This document shows positions 52,009-60,782 of a DNA stretch of 64,000 bases, one piece after another. The notes beneath the pieces were generated by a model that did not search any database, had not been told where the DNA came from, and saw only the letters and a list, made by a program, of their open reading frames with translations. Position 1 is the first letter of the stretch, and every line of letters starts with the position of its first letter. This DNA comes from Protopterus annectens (Eukaryota > Chordata > Ceratodontiformes > Protopteridae), in assembly GCF_019279795.1 (NCBI RefSeq), contig NC_056735.1, positions 1,940,701,455 through 1,940,765,454 of the forward strand, read 5' to 3'. The translations under genes were made by a program, and so were the position numbers.

Positions 52009-52162
52009 ACCGAAAAACGTAGTAACCGTACACAAAACACAAAAAACAATAAGTAAACTGCAGAAATGAATTCCTCGGATAACCGCTGACAAACTGCTGA
52101 AGATGAATTCCAAATTGTAACTGCTAGCGAGTTCAGCTACTCCAAGTACGAAGATGCAAAAA

Positions 52163-53074
52163 AACGGAGCCAAGGTGAATCCAAAACGAAGAAATTTATT
52201 AACAAAATCCACAACACTTCCCAAGAATCTTTGCATACGTAAGTTAAACTAGCAACATAGTTTTTCAAATGGAAGTCCACATATTTGCTCAAAGGTTCTG
52301 TTATGCTCCCCGCTCCTGCTACAATAGGGCGGAATTTTAAAGGGTCAACTCCTTTGTGGACCTTCGGTATGCCAAAAAGGATAGGAGTTTTAATTTTAGG
52401 TACCAGCAAATAGTTGTAAGTTTTTTCGTTGATGGCACCTTGCAAAAGTAGATCATATAAGCAGTGTTTTATGTCTGTTAATGCAATATTTAGTTCATTC
52501 AGAGAAATGGGTTCATAAGTGCTGTCATTTTGTAGTAATTCATGAATGCAATTCTCATAATCTAACTGATGCATTAAAACAATCCCCCTCCCTTGTCAGG
52601 TTTCATTACCCGAATCTTTTCTTTCTTTAGGGTGTCAACAACTACCTGCAACTTTGGGGAAAAATTTGTAGGATGAGCCACTCTCTTATAATCCATATTT
52701 TCTCTTAAGGTATTTTCAATAAGTTCTTCATAAATTTTTAAAGTGGGATGCAAAGGGGGGTTGAAAGTGCTACTTCTATGCAAAGATTCTAACTGCTCAG
52801 TTTGGTTCTTAAAAAGCCATGATAAATTTAAGTTTCTGGTGAATAATTTTAACTCAATCAAGAGTTTGGGGAGATAACTAGATTTGTATGGAACATAATG
52901 CAAGCCTTTAGTAAAGAGCTCGAAAAAATCTGAAGTAGCTTCCAGCTCAGTAAAATTGTAAATGGTAAAGTTGCCTATAGTCTTAATCTTACAAGCCCCT
53001 TGCTCCTCCTCAATAAAAAACTGTGCAATATTTGTCATAGCTCCTTTACCACAAGCTATTACCTCCTCTCCCAT
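52163..53074 (-). pseudogene. PLE RT N-terminal region, U2 (frameshifted)
   Basis: The frame opens at 53074 and breaks at about 52585, where one G is missing from the run encoding PDKGGG. Homology resumes in the next frame from MHQLDYENCIHELLQ (52574) through GIPKVHKG and FRPIVAG to the same unit end as in U1. Catalytic motifs are absent, as in every unit. Confidence 0.8.
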
Positions 53075-54123
53075 GAGTTCTGTTGAAACTGATTCATTTT
53101 CCCCCGTGGTCTGCCCTGGGGAACTAGAAAACCCTGCTGGCCATTACTATTACCCTTTTGAGCCAAGCGTTCGCTTCTCCTAGGCATGTCAGACTGTGCA
53201 TAATTATATTCTTCATTGTTAACCTGTGCTTCTTGTGGGTCCACCGTGTTAAAGTTTGCCCTTTGCCTACTGATAGGTGCTGGGTATGCTCTGCCCTCCC
53301 TATACTCAATTAAATCCCTTTCAAGTTTTTTTGCTTTTCTATCTAATACCTTAAAACAATATGCGTCAACCTCTTTAAAAGTGTCATCATATTTCTTTTT
53401 AAAACTGTTAAAATTACTATCTTTAGTAATATCATCATTCAAATCATCAAGCTCCTTCAAAATGCAATTTCCTTTGTTAATGTAATCATTCACCATCAAG
53501 TTTAACATTTCTAATCCAGTCTTATTAAATAGCTCAGTTAGTTGAGCATGTAGGATTGAGCCCTTATGGGCATTGTTGGGGAACCGGTAACATCTTAACG
53601 CCTTAGGGACTCTCTCCACCTTTAAGCATTCTTTTAAATAATTAATTTCAAGCTGAGAGTTTTTATATGCATATAGTTTGTTTTTAAATGTTTCAAATTT
53701 GTTGTCCAATTGGTCAAATTGTTTGTGAACAGTACCTGCTGAAAAACGCAGCTCTTTTTCAGTCCATGCTTTAAAATTAAAGCCGTTGCCTGTCCGTACG
53801 TCTCTGCGTTCATTTTTGTTGTTGGGCGGACTGCCCTGTGAAGAACCGATAGGATGGTCCACAATAACCGGTGAATTTAAAATGTGAGTCCCTCTCAAGT
53901 CTCTCGCCTGCTCCCCGATACGTTCATTTTCTTTGTTTTGCTGCTGATTTCCAGCAACACTCATGTCCCTGCTGCTATTCACTTGTAGCAGAGTTTTGTT
54001 AAGCTGGGCGAGAAGTGCAATGACCTGGTTGAACTCCTTCCTACTAACCGGCGTGTCATCAGGTTCCTCTCTAAGTATCAGCGGTGTTTCAGCGAAATCC
54101 GGAAAGGAAACACCTTCCGCCAT
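53059..54123 (-). CDS. PLE ORF1, U2 (open)
   Basis: The ORF1 frame is intact from the Met at 54123 to the stop at 53059 (about 354 codons). Relative to U5 it has a handful of substitutions (for example QQQNKENE for QQQNNENE and VPKALRC for VPKGLRC). It contains the charged middle region and the basic C-terminus GRPRGKMNQFQQ, which may bind nucleic acid. It overlaps the RT frame at 53059-53074. Function is unknown; the homologous region in PLE-C shows that this is the normal N-terminal part of the PLE coding sequence. Confidence 0.7.
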   Translation of the reverse strand: MAEGVSFPDFAETPLILREEPDDTPVSRKEFNQVIALLAQLNKTLLQVNSSRDMSVAGNQQQNKENERIGEQARDLRGTHILNSPVIVDHPIGSSQGSPPNNKNERRDVRTGNGFNFKAWTEKELRFSAGTVHKQFDQLDNKFETFKNKLYAYKNSQLEINYLKECLKVERVPKALRCYRFPNNAHKGSILHAQLTELFNKTGLEMLNLMVNDYINKGNCILKELDDLNDDITKDSNFNSFKKKYDDTFKEVDAYCFKVLDRKAKKLERDLIEYREGRAYPAPISRQRANFNTVDPQEAQVNNEEYNYAQSDMPRRSERLAQKGNSNGQQGFLVPQGRPRGKMNQFQQNSWERR

Positions 54124-54277
54124 ACCGAAAAACGTAGTAACCATACACAAAACACAAAAACCAAAAAGTAAACTGCAGAAATGAATTCCTCGGATAACCA
54201 CTGACAAACTGCTGAAGATGAATTCCAAATTGTAACTGCTAGCGAGTTCAGCTACTCCAGGTACGAAGATGCAAAAA

Positions 54278-54508
54278 AACGGAGCCAAGGTGAATCCAAA
54301 ACGAAGAAATTTATTAACAAAATCCACAACACTTCCCAAGAATCTTTGCATACGTAAGTTAAACTAGCAACATAGTTTTTCAAATGGAAGTCCACATATT
54401 TGCTCAAAGGTTCTGTTATGCTCCCCGCTCCTTCTACAATAGGGCGAAATTTTAAAGGGTCAACTCCTTTGTGGACCTTCGGTATGCCAAAAAGGATAGG
54501 AGTTTTAG
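54278..54508 (-). mobile_element. PLE array partial unit U3 (RT 3' part only)
   Basis: Only the last 231 bp of a unit are present, encoding KTPILFGIPKVHKG to the unit end with an Ala-to-Glu change (IVEGAGS). It is cut at the inversion point. Confidence 0.85.
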
Positions 54509-54971
54509 AAAGAAAAGATTCGGGTAATGAAACCTGACAAGGGAGGGGGGATTGTTTTAATGCATCAGTTAGATTATGAGAATTGCATTCATGAATTACT
54601 ACAAAATGACAGCACTTATGAACCCATTTCTCTGAATGAACTAAATATTGCATTAACAGACATAAAACACTGCTTATATGATCTACTTTTGCAAGGTGCC
54701 ATCAATGAAAAAACTTACAACTATTTGCTGGTACCTAAACCTAAAACTCCTATCCTTTTTGGCATACCGAAGGTCCACAAAGGAGTTGACCCTTTAAAAT
54801 TTCGCCCTATTGTAGCAGGAGCGGGGAGCATAACAGAACCTTTGAGCAAATATGTGGACTTCCATTTGAAAAACTATGTTGCTAGTTTAACTTACGTATG
54901 CAAAGATTCTTTGGAAGTGTTGTGGATTTTGTTAATAAATTTCTTCGTTTTGGATTCACCTTGGCTCCGTT
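54509..54971 (+). mobile_element. PLE array partial unit U4 (RT part, inverted)
   Basis: The plus strand starts inside the RT (RVMKPDKGGGIVLMHQ, with the Met at 54527) and runs to the standard unit end. U3 and U4 therefore share their last 231 bp in opposite orientation around 54508, with an A- and G-rich overlap at the joint. Confidence 0.85.
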
Positions 54972-57087
54972 TTTTTGCATCTTCGTACTTGGAGTAGCTG
55001 AACTCGCTAGCAGTTACAATTTGGAATTCATCTTCAGCAGTTTGTCAGCGGTTATCCGAGGAATTCATTTCTGCAGTTTACTTATTGGTTTTTGTGTTTT
55101 GTGTACGGTTACTACGTTTTTCGGTATGGCGGAAGGTGTTTCCTTTCCGGATTTCGCTGAAACACCGCTGATACTTAGAGAGGAACCTGATGACACGCCG
55201 GTTAGTAGGAAGGAGTTCAACCAGGTCATTGCACTTCTCGCCCAGCTTAACAAAACTCTGCTACAAGTGAATAGCAGCAGGGACATGAGTGTTGCTGGAA
55301 ATCAGCAGCAAAACAATGAAAATGAACGTATCGGGGAGCAGGCAAGAGACTTGAGAGGGACTCACATTTTAAATTCACCGGTTATTGTGGACCATCCTAT
55401 CGGTTCTTCACAGGGCAGTCCGCCCAACAACAAAAATGAACGCAGAGACGTACGGACAGGCAACGGCTTTAATTTTAAAGCATGGACTGAAAAAGAGCTG
55501 CGTTTTTCAGCAGGTACTATTCACAAACAATTTGACCAATTGGACAACAAATTTGAAACATTTAAAAACAAACTATATGCATATAAAAACTCTCAGCTTG
55601 AAATTAATTATTCAAAAGAATGCTTAAAGGTGGAGAGAGTCCCTAAGGGGTTAAGATGTTACCGGTTCCCCAACAATGCCCATAAGGGCTCAATCCTACA
55701 TGCTCAACTAACTGAGCTATTTAATAAGACTGGATTAGAAATGTTAAACTTGATGGTGAATGATTACATTAACAAAGGAAATTGCATTTTGAAGGAGCTT
55801 GATGATTTGAATGATGATATTACTAAAGATAGTAATTTTAACAGTTTTAAAAAGAAATATGATGACACTTTTAAAGAGGTTGACGCATATTGTTTTAAGG
55901 TATTAGATAGAAAAGCAAAAAAACTTGAAAGGGATTTAATTGAGTATAGGGAGGGCAGAGCATACCCAGCACCTATCAGTAGGCAAAGGGCAAACTTTAA
56001 CACGGTGGACCCACAAGAAGCACAGGTTAACAATGAAGAATATAATTATGCACAGTCTGACATGCCTAGGAGAAGCGAACGCTTGGCTCAAAAGGGTAAT
56101 AGTAATGGCCAGCAGGGTTTTCTAGTTCCCCAGGGCAGACCACGGGGGAAAATGAATCAGTTTCAACAGAAGTCATGGGAGAGGAGGTAATAGCTTGTGG
56201 TAAAGGAGCTATGACAAATATTGCACAGTTTTTTATTGAGGAGGAGCAAGGGGCTTGTAAGATTAGGACTATAGACAACTTTACCATTTACAATTTTACT
56301 GAGCTGGAAGCTACTTCAGATTTTTTCGAGCTCTTTACTAAAGGCTTGCATTATGTTCCATACAAATCTAGTTATCTCCCCAAACTCTTGATTGAGTTAA
56401 AATTATTCACCAGAAACTTAAATTTATCATGGCTTTTTAAGAACCAAACTGAGCAGTTAGAATCTTTGCATAGAAGTAACACTTTCAACCCCCCTTTGCA
56501 TCCCACTTTAAAAATTTATGAAGAACTTATTGAAAATACCTTAAGAGAAAATATGGATTATAAGAGAGTGGCTCATCCTACTAATTTTTCCCCAAAGTTG
56601 CAGGTAGTTGTTGACACCCTAAAGAAAGAAAAGATTTGGGTAATGAAACCTGACAAGGGAGGGGGGATTGTTTTAATGCATCAGTTAGATTATGAGAATT
56701 GCATTCATGAATTACTACAAAATGACAGCACTCATGAACCCATTTCTCTGAATGAACTAAATATTGCATTAACAGACATAAAACACTGCTTATATGATCT
56801 ACTTTTGCAAGGTGCCATCAACGAAAAAACTTACAACTATTTGCTGGTACCTAAACCTAAAACTCCTATCCTTTTTGGCATACCGAAGGTCCACAAAGGA
56901 GTTGACCCTTTAAAATTTCGCCCTATTGTAGCAGGAGCGGGGAGCATAACAGAACCTTTGAGCAAATATGTGGACTTCCATTTGAAAAACTATGTTGCTA
57001 GTTTAACTTACGTATGCAAAGATTCTTGGGAAGTGTTGTGGATTTTGTTAATAAATTTCTTCGTTTTGGATTCACCTTGGCTCCGTT
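54972..57087 (+). mobile_element. PLE array unit U5 (best preserved)
   Basis: This is a complete unit of 2,116 bp on the plus strand, with both reading frames open. It follows U4 and precedes U6 through the same T-run junctions (54971 and 57087). Confidence 0.88.
55126..56190 (+). CDS. PLE ORF1, U5 (open)
   Basis: The start chosen is the ATG at 55126 (MAEGVSFPDF). The frame is open upstream to 54898, but that part is the end of U4 plus the leader and is hydrophobic by chance. The 354-residue product has an acidic N-terminus (LREEPDDTPVSRKEFNQ) and a Gln/Asn-rich stretch near residues 65-75. A predicted coiled coil lies around QFDQLDNKFETFKNKL, then the PLE block VPKGLRCYRFPNN, then a Lys/Asp-rich part and a basic tail. 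It overlaps the RT frame by 16 bp in a different frame, so the RT would need re-initiation or a frameshift. Confidence 0.7.
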   Translation: MAEGVSFPDFAETPLILREEPDDTPVSRKEFNQVIALLAQLNKTLLQVNSSRDMSVAGNQQQNNENERIGEQARDLRGTHILNSPVIVDHPIGSSQGSPPNNKNERRDVRTGNGFNFKAWTEKELRFSAGTIHKQFDQLDNKFETFKNKLYAYKNSQLEINYSKECLKVERVPKGLRCYRFPNNAHKGSILHAQLTELFNKTGLEMLNLMVNDYINKGNCILKELDDLNDDITKDSNFNSFKKKYDDTFKEVDAYCFKVLDRKAKKLERDLIEYREGRAYPAPISRQRANFNTVDPQEAQVNNEEYNYAQSDMPRRSERLAQKGNSNGQQGFLVPQGRPRGKMNQFQQKSWERR

Positions 57088-57113
57088 TTTTTGCATCTTC
57101 GTACTTGGAGTAG
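56175..57113 (+). CDS. PLE RT N-terminal region, U5 (open, truncated protein)
   Basis: The frame starts at ATG 56175, inside the end of ORF1, and encodes 312 residues. PDKGGG is at residues 159-164, GIPKVHKG at 235-242, FRPIVAG at 248-254 and TEPLSKYVDF at 259-268. The last residues come from the next unit's leader. At residue 287 or so, KDSWEVLWILLINF may hide a one-base shift, since the next frame reads VDFVNKFLRF, closer to other PLEs. Motif A, the DD box and the endonuclease are missing, so the product is not a working RT. Confidence 0.75.
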   Translation: MGEEVIACGKGAMTNIAQFFIEEEQGACKIRTIDNFTIYNFTELEATSDFFELFTKGLHYVPYKSSYLPKLLIELKLFTRNLNLSWLFKNQTEQLESLHRSNTFNPPLHPTLKIYEELIENTLRENMDYKRVAHPTNFSPKLQVVVDTLKKEKIWVMKPDKGGGIVLMHQLDYENCIHELLQNDSTHEPISLNELNIALTDIKHCLYDLLLQGAINEKTYNYLLVPKPKTPILFGIPKVHKGVDPLKFRPIVAGAGSITEPLSKYVDFHLKNYVASLTYVCKDSWEVLWILLINFFVLDSPWLRFFASSYLE

Positions 57114-57226
57114 CTGAACTCGCTAGCAGTTACAATTTGGAATTCATCTTCAGCAGTTTGTCAGTGGTTATCCGAGGAATTCATTTCTGCAGTTTACTTA
57201 TTGGTTTTTGTGTTTTGTGTACGGTT
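57088..57226 (+). mobile_element. PLE array partial unit U6 (leader only)
   Basis: The first 139 bp or so of a unit (the T run through TGTGTACGGTT) are present, and then the sequence passes into the right target duplication. The element also has ACTA at this position, so the joint shares at least 4 bp with the target. Confidence 0.85.
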
Positions 57227-57360
57227 ACTAAGGTATGTATAGTGCTCACTACATTTGCAACAGGGGCTTTCCCGAGACAGACTGTGGACAAATTGGATAT
57301 CTTACAAGCTTCTGCCTTGAGAATATTACAGCAGTTGCTGGATGGTCCACAGGGTGACTG
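57227..57360 (+). pseudogene. Harbinger transposase copy B, part 2
   Basis: This stretch begins with the right target duplication (57227-57243). From 57230 the frame reads KVCIVLTTFATGAFPRQTVD, then LDILQASALRILQQLLDG, matching the ATGSFQ and GISQ-SVSR-L block of Harbinger transposases. It stops at 57360. The following bases could encode YHNRKGYHYI, which resembles the family NRKGYHSINVQ, so the catalytic block GAIDC may have been deleted here. L2 sequence takes over from about 57385. Confidence 0.75.
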
Positions 57361-57525
57361 ATACCATAATAGAAAGGGCTACCATTATATTATTTATTTA
57401 TGTATTTATTTTACATTTGTTTACCGGGGATGTCCGACTGGACAGACCTGGGCGTTTTCAGTCGGGGCCCAGGGAGAAAGCTCCAGAACAATTGCTAACA
57501 TACTAGACATAGGACATTTACATGA

Positions 57526-57992
57526 GAATTGTGGTTTACACATTCACTAATAAAAATATCACTCTTCTCACTAGCTCTCTCTAATCTCCCTTGACTATAC
57601 TTTCTACTGACTATAAAAACCTATTAAGCAAATCACCTCAGATAAATATTCTATTGTAATTGTCTTGCCTTCATGCAACTACATTATGATAAAACTGGGC
57701 TTTGGTAACCACTTACCCCAAAACTATATTCATCTTAATGACATTATTTATTTTTATACATATTGAAAGAGCTTTGCTATACTCCTAATTATTGACACTG
57801 TATAACATTGTACTGCTACTTGATGCCTTGTAAGAATCTTGTAACATTGCCGTTTAATGCTAATTTATAATGAAAATTATATAATATGTTGGAGCTTTTC
57901 TCCCCGGGCCTCCGCTGAAAAAGGGATCTTCAGCTCAGTCAGACAAACAGGGTCAACAAATGTAAAATAAATAAATAATAAATAAATGATTG
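57526..57992 (+). mobile_element. L2 3' fragment inserted in the antisense L2
   Basis: The fragment ends with GGAGCTTTTCTCCCCGGGCC at 57893 and an (AATA)n tail to about 57988. Similar flanks CATAGGACATTTACATGAG (57509-57527) and CATAAGATATTTACATAAG (57993-58011) match at 16 of 19 positions and are a likely diverged target duplication. No coding sequence remains. Confidence 0.7.
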
Positions 57993-58264
57993 CATAAGAT
58001 ATTTACATAAGCATAGAAATTTGGACATGCAATTAAAAGTGTAGCAGGTAGTAACATATGATAGTAGTTCAGACAGTATATTTAGTAGAGATTATCTTAA
58101 AGATGTACTGAAGATAAGACAAGGAAGGAAAACTAAAAAAGGAAGAGAATATAGACAAGTTCATATGAGGGGCATTGACATTTTAAGGGAAAGCTTTTCA
58201 ACTTAGTCTATTAGAGAGTTAATTGGTATAGATGGAACAGTGGGGAGTAGGTGGCAGTGAGTTG

Positions 58265-58808
58265 GTAAGTAATGTGTGATAATATATAGTGCATCTGTGG
58301 GAGTTTTAAAGAGGAGGTGGGATAGGGGGTAGGGGAAAGGAGTTAGAATATGTCAGCCAGGTGCTAGGCAGTTACAAGTAACGTGTGATAATATATACTG
58401 CATGTGTGGGAGTTTTAAAGAGGAGGTTGGCTAGTAGGTAGGGGAAAGGAGTTAGAACATGTCAGCCAGGTGCTAGGCAAGTACAAGTAACATGTGGTAA
58501 TATATAGTGCATCTGTGGGAGTTTTAAAGAGGAGGTTGGATAGTGGGTAGGGGAAAGGGGTTAGAATATGTCAGCCAGGTGCTAGGCAGTTACAAGTAAC
58601 GTGTGATAATATATAGTGCATCTGTGGGAGTTTTAAAGAGGAGGTTGGATAGTGGGTAGGGGAAAGGAGTTAGAATATGTCAGCCAGGCACTAGGCAGTT
58701 ACAAGTAACATGTGATAATATATAGTGCATCTGTGGGAGTTTTAAAGAGGAGGTTGGATAGTGGGTAGGGGAAAGGAGTTAGAATATGTCAGCCAGGTGC
58801 TAGGCAGT
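58265..58808 (-). repeat. 109-bp minisatellite, five copies
   Basis: The block GTGTGATAATATATAGTGCA recurs with variants at 58274, 58383, 58492, 58601 and 58710, a constant period of 109 bp. Each unit also contains GGGAGTTTTAAAGAGGAGGT and ATGTCAGCCAGGTGCTAGGC. It lies in the 3' untranslated part of the antisense L2. Confidence 0.92.
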
Positions 58809-59982
58809 TCCATGATCAGGAGTTGTTTAGGTGGGAAATAAGCTGTTTTTTGAAGATAGCTTCACTAGGTTGCACCCTGATTTGTAGTGGTAGGGAGTTC
58901 CAAGTCTTGGCAATGTTGCTAGAATATAGGGAGTCACCAGAGCTGCAATGGCTTGTGGAGATTGTGATTTGTGCCTTGTTAGTGGATCTAAGTTCTCGGT
59001 TATTGGAGTAGAGAGTGATCAGTTCTTTAAGGCTGGAGTTTTGTCAAGTTGGTGAGCTAGAAGAAGTTGGTTTAGAGCTAAGGTTTTAGGGAAATCCAGC
59101 CAGGAAAGCTGTTTTAGGGCCTGACAGTGGTGTGTGCGGTAGGAGGAGTTTGTGGAGAATTTTGCTATTTTGTTGTAGCATATTGATAGCTTGTTTAAAT
59201 TGCTCTTGTTTAGATTAATTAGCACAGGAGAAACATACAGTAAGGTAAAGATAAAATGTCTATGAGCAGGAGTAACTTTACTGTTGCTGGTTAGGAAGTT
59301 TTTACATCTGTAAACAGTACCTAATTTTTTGATGATTTTGGTTATTGTATGAGCTATGTGTTTGACAAATTTCATATTATTGTCAATAAAGACACCTAGT
59401 AATTTGGTTTGTGTGATGGGGGAGAAAGGGGTATTATCTGATGCAGAAATAGAGAATGGGAGAGTAGGTGCTGCTGCTTTGGAAAGATAAAAGAGAATAA
59501 GTTGGGTCCTTTTATGATTTAATATTAGCTGGGAGTTTGTAGGCCTGGTTTAGACGGATGTAGAGGCTTCTTGGGTCTTGATTTGAAGTTTTTGGAAGGT
59601 GGAGGCAGAGCAGATTAAGGTGGAATCATCAGTGTATTGAACCATGTTTGCTAGAGTGGTGGCTTTGTGAAGATTATTTGTAAATATAGTGAAAAATAGG
59701 GGTCCTAGAATTGATCCTTGGGGTACTCCTAGTTTTACAGGAAGTAGAGGGAAAGGGAGTTTTTCCACTAAACAGCTTTTTGACATTGGGAGAAATAGTC
59801 TTGAAACCATAATTGAGTGAGGGTAGTTAGTTTTAAGTCTGAGAGTAATGTTATTAGTTTTGTATGGCAGACTGTATCAAACACCTTTGATAAGTCAAGG
59901 AAAACTGCAGACACTAGTTGGAGGTTGTTGCATTGTTTATTTAATAGGTTACTAAACTTGATGAGTGCAGTGGTAGTGCTAT

Positions 59983-60054
<72 letters not shown>
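59983..60054. repeat. Compound (CT)n(TA)n microsatellite
   Basis: A CT tract passes into a TA tract that abuts MITE5 directly. Confidence 0.95.
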
Positions 60055-60056
<2 letters not shown>

Positions 60057-60625
60057 GCCCACCTCTAAATCCTGAATCTCAAAATCTGTAAATTCAAAAA
60101 TTCAAAATACTGAAACCAAAATCTCTAAAGCTCAAAATACTGAAAACTCAAAATACTGAAAACACATAGGATACCAACACTTACTATAATCCCGCAAAAA
60201 TACATATTGAAACAAATAGAATGCAAACTGTATTACTCTTCTCCAAGTATAAGCAGGGGGGCAAGCCCCCCTGCATCCCTTATGTGGGAGGCTAAACCCC
60301 CCACACCCCCTGCTACTTAAATATATCAACTCCAAGATTGCACTTTAGTGTAGGGAAGTGCAATCTCGGATTTGATATATTCAAGTAGCAGGGGGTGTGG
60401 GGGATGCAGCCCCCCCCACATGGGGGGGGTGCAGGGGGGCTTGTCCCCCTACCTATACTTGGAGAAGAGTAATATGTTTCTGTATGTGGTTCTGCAGTAA
60501 TATAGTTAGTGTTGCTGTACTGTATTTGTTCGATATTTTGAGTTTCAGTATTTTGAGCTTTAGAGATTTTGGTTTCAGTATTTTGAATTTCGAGATTTTG
60601 AGATTCAAGATTTAGAAGTGGACCC
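60055..60625. mobile_element. MITE5: 571-bp foldback element with long inverted repeats
   Basis: The left end reads GGGCCCACCTCTAAATCCTG and the right end is the inverse of GGGTCCACTTCTAAATCTTG. Complementarity extends for well over 100 bp through words such as CAAAATACTGAAACC and AATCTCTAAAGCTC. The centre has long C-rich and G-rich arms around the family core (ACTCCAAGATTGCACTTTAG). The outermost sequence differs from the GGGTCTATAT of MITE1-4, so it is a sister family. It sits between two microsatellites and shows no clear target duplication. Confidence 0.8.
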
Positions 60626-60679
60626 GTGTGTGTGTGTGTGTGTGTGTATACATATATATATATATATATATATGTATAT
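60626..60679. repeat. Compound (GT)n(TA)n microsatellite
   Basis: A short GT tract passes into a TA tract immediately after MITE5. Confidence 0.95.
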
Positions 60680-60782
60680 TATTTTTATATTTCATTTAAG
60701 TATTTATTCATGGTTAAACATATTGCTGAATATTAAACCACTTTTCCTTGATCTGTCTCTATCTCTCTTTTCATTTTGTCTT

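Larger units (their letters stand above)
50048..52162 (-). mobile_element. PLE array unit U1
   Basis: This is a complete 2,115-bp unit on the minus strand. Its 3' end (reading GGCTCCGTT) abuts the left target duplication directly. The leader is at the right end and adjoins the 3' end of U2 through AACGGAGCC at 52163. Confidence 0.85.
52163..54277 (-). mobile_element. PLE array unit U2
   Basis: This is a complete unit of 2,115 bp in direct tandem with U1. The junctions at 52162/52163 and 54277/54278 have the same sequence, CTCCG followed by seven T and GCATC on the sense strand. Confidence 0.85.
50048..57226. mobile_element. Penelope-like tandem and inverted array (7.2 kb, one insertion)
   Basis: A 2,115-bp unit is repeated. 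On the minus strand there is U1 (50048-52162), U2 (52163-54277) and partial U3 (54278-54508). On the plus strand there is partial U4 (54509-54971), U5 (54972-57087) and partial U6 (57088-57226). The strands meet head-to-head at about 54508. A unit contains a 5' leader starting with a T run and GCATCTTCG, an ORF1 of about 354 residues, and the first 300 or so residues of a Penelope RT, ending at CTTGGCTCCGTT. No unit has the RT catalytic core or the GIY-YIG endonuclease. The copies are nearly identical, so the event is recent relative to most of the window. Confidence 0.9.
57385..59990 (-). mobile_element. L2-clade LINE, antisense in Harbinger copy B
   Basis: The 3' tail and terminal block are at 57385-57485 (TATTTATTTATGTATTTA, then GGGGCCCAGGGAGAAAGCTC). 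The minus strand encodes the C-terminal region at 59375-59019 (KLGTVYRCKNFLTSNS, then NKIAKFSTNSSYRTHHCQAL). The RT is at 59810-59550 (GVPQGSILGPLFFTIFTNN, motif C QYTDDSTLIC), and motif A lies near 59880 (VFLDLSKVFDTVCHTKLI). It is truncated at the CT tract near 59990. It contains a plus-strand L2 fragment and a 109-bp minisatellite in its 3' untranslated part. Confidence 0.85.

Noticed and set aside
52137-54351. Longer ORFs beginning with MQRFLGSVVDF in the PLE array, as natural protein starts
   Set aside because: They start in the RT tail of the neighbouring unit and read through the leader. The conserved product more likely starts at MAEGVSFPDF.
55187-55193. CTGATGA in the PLE unit as part of a hammerhead ribozyme, a motif reported for Penelope elements
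   Set aside because: No matching GAAA box or stems could be placed around it, and it falls in ORF1 (EEPDDTP). A covariance-model search of the leader would be needed to exclude a ribozyme elsewhere in the unit.
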